From Nereida sp024640765 (GTDB lineage Bacteria > Pseudomonadota > Alphaproteobacteria > Rhodobacterales > Rhodobacteraceae), in NCBI GenBank assembly GCA_024640765.1, contig JAHEEK010000005.1, forward strand, positions 1 through 64,000: a DNA stretch of 64,000 bases. Reading direction: 5' to 3'. Positions 62,013-64,000 of the stretch are shown here, in pieces. The notes beneath the pieces are model-generated. The model did not search any database. It was not told the origin of the DNA and worked only from the letters and a program-made list of their open reading frames with translations. A program made the translations under genes and the position numbers. The stretch's first letter is position 1; each line of letters begins with the position of its first letter.

Positions 62013-62033
62013 TGGTTTCAAATAATGAAACCA
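62013..62033 (+). promoter_or_regulatory. IclR-type operator
   Basis: TGGTTTCA-AATAA-TGAAACCA is a perfect 21-bp inverted repeat in the middle of the 145-base gap between iclR and the binding-protein gene. TTTCA/TGAAA arms are usual in IclR-family operators. A half-site-like ATTTCAATAT lies nearby at 61995-62004. Confidence 0.85.
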
Positions 62034-62066
62034 AATACATAGTTGGAAGCACCTAGGGAGGATACC

Positions 62067-63332
62067 ATGCGTTCCATTTTGAAAGCGTCTGTAGCGGCGC
62101 TTGGATTTGCTGCACTTGCAACCGGTGCCGTCGCTGACGGCCACGGTAAGAAATTGTCAGGCGATCTACGAATTATCTCTGACATGTCAAACCCTGCGCC
62201 TCGCGCAGTTATGGAAGGTCTTGCCAAAGAATTTGGCGAGAAGCACCCAGACCTGAACATTGATCTGGAAATCGTTGACCGCGAAGCGTGGAAAACACAG
62301 ATCCGTAACGCCCTGACAGCCAACGCACCTGACGTTGTGAACTGGTATGCGGCAAACCGGATGGGCCCTTATGTGAACGCGGGTCTTTTTGAAGACATCT
62401 CCGACATGTATGAAAACGGTGACCTGCCCGGCCTTGATGCCGTAAAAGGCGCGATGACCCTTGATGGCAAGCAGTGGGGCGTGCCCTATACATACTATCA
62501 GTGGGGTATGTACTACCGTGAAGACATGTTCAAAGAGTTGGGCCTAACTGAGCCAACCACTTTTGAAGAAGAGCTCGCCAACTGCCAAAAAATCGTCGAC
62601 TCAGGTAAGAAATGTTACGCAATCGGCACCAAGTTCCTTTGGACTGCAGGCGGTTGGTTTGACTACCTGAACATGCGGACAAACGGCTTTGACTTCCACA
62701 TGCAGCTCGCACGTGGCGAAGTCGAATGGACCGATGCACGTGTCCGCGAGACTTTTGCAAACTGGCGCCAAATCATCGACATGGGCGGCTACATTGACGA
62801 CCACCAGTCATACAGCTGGCAAGAAGCGCTTAAGTTCATGACAGACGGTGAAGCCGCGTCATATTTGATCGGTAACTTCGCTGTAGCACCAATGCGCGAC
62901 GCAGGCCTCAGCGATGATCAGATTGATTTCTACCAATTCCCACTGATCGATGCGTCCCTGCCACAAGGCGAAGATGCGCCAACTGATACGTTCCACATCC
63001 CAGCCAATGCGTCGAACAAAGATAACGCCCGTGCGTTCCTGCAGTTCGTAACATCCGCTGATGTGCAAACAAAAATCAACTCTGGCGACGCACTTGGTCA
63101 GCTTCCGGTTAACGCAGCTTCAAGCGTAGACGCGGATGAGTTCCTTGAGCAGGGTTTTGCAATGCTGTCCGGCAATGCCAAAGGTGGCGTAGCACAGTTC
63201 TTCGACCGTGACTTCCCCGCAGAAATGGCAAGCGTTGGCATGGAAGGTCTGCAAGAGTTCATGGTATTCCCAGATAACCTTGATGATATCCTTGAGCGCC
63301 TCGAAGACGCGCGTCAGCGTATCTACAAGTAA
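62067..63332 (+). CDS. Sugar ABC transporter substrate-binding protein, second system
   Basis: A 421-residue periplasmic binding protein of solute-binding family 1. The signal peptide is MRSILKASVAALGFAALATG ending VAD. Landmarks are KLSGDLRIISDMSNPAPRAV, NWYAANRMGPYVNAGLFED, and the Trp/Tyr-rich YTYYQWGMYYRED patch likely to stack on sugar. GGAGG precedes the ATG. Product differs in sequence from the first system's binding protein. A hairpin separates it from the permease gene. Confidence 0.92.
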   Translation: MRSILKASVAALGFAALATGAVADGHGKKLSGDLRIISDMSNPAPRAVMEGLAKEFGEKHPDLNIDLEIVDREAWKTQIRNALTANAPDVVNWYAANRMGPYVNAGLFEDISDMYENGDLPGLDAVKGAMTLDGKQWGVPYTYYQWGMYYREDMFKELGLTEPTTFEEELANCQKIVDSGKKCYAIGTKFLWTAGGWFDYLNMRTNGFDFHMQLARGEVEWTDARVRETFANWRQIIDMGGYIDDHQSYSWQEALKFMTDGEAASYLIGNFAVAPMRDAGLSDDQIDFYQFPLIDASLPQGEDAPTDTFHIPANASNKDNARAFLQFVTSADVQTKINSGDALGQLPVNAASSVDADEFLEQGFAMLSGNAKGGVAQFFDRDFPAEMASVGMEGLQEFMVFPDNLDDILERLEDARQRIYK

Positions 63333-63339
63333 ACTAAAT

Positions 63340-63370
63340 GTCGGAGGGCGGCCCAGCGCTGCCCTCCGAC
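63340..63370 (+). terminator. Hairpin after the second binding-protein gene
   Basis: GTCGGAGGGC and GCCCTCCGAC form a perfect 10-bp stem with an 11-base loop, eight bases past the stop. No T-run follows, so it more likely protects the binding-protein message from decay than ends transcription. Confidence 0.8.
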
Positions 63371-63471
63371 TTCTAACGACGCACCGACAATCAGCTTTTT
63401 CGAAAATCCGCTTCCAAAGACACAATCGGCTTTTCGCATAAGGTGACCGATCCAGCCCGGAGGCGACCAAC

Positions 63472-64000
63472 ATGACGGCCTTGCCCGACCCCACATCGCA
63501 ACCACAACGCAGCTGGTACAAGCGTAACGAGATCGCAGTGACCCCATGGCTGTTTTTGCTGCCAGGGATGTTTTTCTTTGCGTTCTACGTCATCTACCCG
63601 ATATTTCAGTCGTTCTGGATTTCATTTCATGAGTGGGACGGACTGGGCGAAAAAGTATGGGTGGGCACAGCAAATTACGAACGTCTTCTGGGTGGTGATC
63701 GGAAGTTTGAGACCTCTTTTTGGAACAACTTGAAATGGCTGTTCTTGTACTTGCTGGCTATTCCGGCAGGTCTGTCAATTGCGTTGCTTCTCAACCAAAA
63801 AGTACGCGGTATCCGGCTTTATAAATCGCTCTTTTTCTTTCCGTTCGTGTTGAGCCAAGTTGTTGTCGGTCTTGTATTTTCGTGGTTCTATCTTCCCCGC
63901 GAAGGATTGCTGAACGCAATTCTCGCTGTGGTTGGCGCAGGCCCCGTCAATATCTTGGGTGATCCGTCAACCGCCACTTATGGTATTATTGCAGCCGGTC
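63472..64000 (+). CDS. Sugar ABC transporter permease (MalF type), 3' end cut by window
   Basis: The frame starts at 63472 (MTALPDPTSQPQRSWYKRNE) with GGAGG upstream and is open to the window edge, giving 176 residues. It shows a first helix at about residues 25-45, WNNLKWLFLYLLAIPAGL, and the FFPFVLSQVVVGLVF helix typical of sugar permeases. The EAA loop would lie beyond the window. It is the channel partner of the preceding binding protein. Confidence 0.88.
   Translation, partial: MTALPDPTSQPQRSWYKRNEIAVTPWLFLLPGMFFFAFYVIYPIFQSFWISFHEWDGLGEKVWVGTANYERLLGGDRKFETSFWNNLKWLFLYLLAIPAGLSIALLLNQKVRGIRLYKSLFFFPFVLSQVVVGLVFSWFYLPREGLLNAILAVVGAGPVNILGDPSTATYGIIAAG

Overview
The window looks like chromosomal DNA of a marine alphaproteobacterium of the Roseobacter group (Rhodobacteraceae). 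This rests on gene content and is an inference: class I lysyl-tRNA synthetase, an NDUFS4-like complex I accessory subunit, the Tpa/Xsc/Pta taurine route with a TauR (MocR-type) regulator, SoeABC-type sulfite oxidation, and binding-protein transporters for sugars. GC content is moderate and evenly spread. There are no insertion sequences, phage genes or CRISPR arrays, but three genes are clearly decayed.

Layout. 0-1.5 kb: a cut-off GT25 glycosyltransferase, tRNA-Arg(UCU) and an NDUFS4-like gene. 1.8-16 kb: mostly housekeeping (uvrB, a broken beta-helix gene, lysK, dacB, nadD, ettA, a cold-shock gene, dodecin). 15.4-28.8 kb: an arylesterase divergent from a LolD/FtsX-type ABC pair, gltX, nadE, a MORN-repeat exported protein, an M3 peptidase, a membrane-anchored MoeB/ThiF protein, dut and sseB. 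28.9-32.7 kb: a metal- or metalloid-responsive ArsR/permease pair with two operators, nhaA and kdsA. 32.7-38.2 kb: a damaged stretch with an internally deleted phosphomannomutase gene, tRNA-Gln(UUG), about 740 bases of unexplained DNA, a GlxA-type regulator, a DEAD-box helicase and a galE pseudogene.

38.3-54.3 kb is the best-defined functional module. The tauABC importer, with a GMC/choline-dehydrogenase-like gene behind it, diverges from tpa, tauR, xsc, pta and soeABC. Read together: taurine is imported, transaminated to sulfoacetaldehyde by Tpa, cleaved by Xsc to acetyl phosphate and sulfite, acetyl-CoA is made by Pta, and sulfite is oxidised to sulfate by a membrane SoeABC complex on the cytoplasmic side. 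Paired CTGG(A/C)C-type repeats spaced 22-23 bp precede tauA/tpa, tauR and xsc and fit TauR control. A 49-codon membrane peptide, translationally coupled on both sides, lies between soeA and soeB.

54.4-64 kb holds two carbohydrate ABC import systems. The first (ATPase, binding protein, two permeases) is divergent from a double SnoaL-domain gene. The second has its ATPase and an IclR regulator on one side of a perfect 21-bp palindrome, and the binding protein plus first permease (cut by the window end) on the other. In each of the three importers a strong hairpin follows the binding-protein gene.
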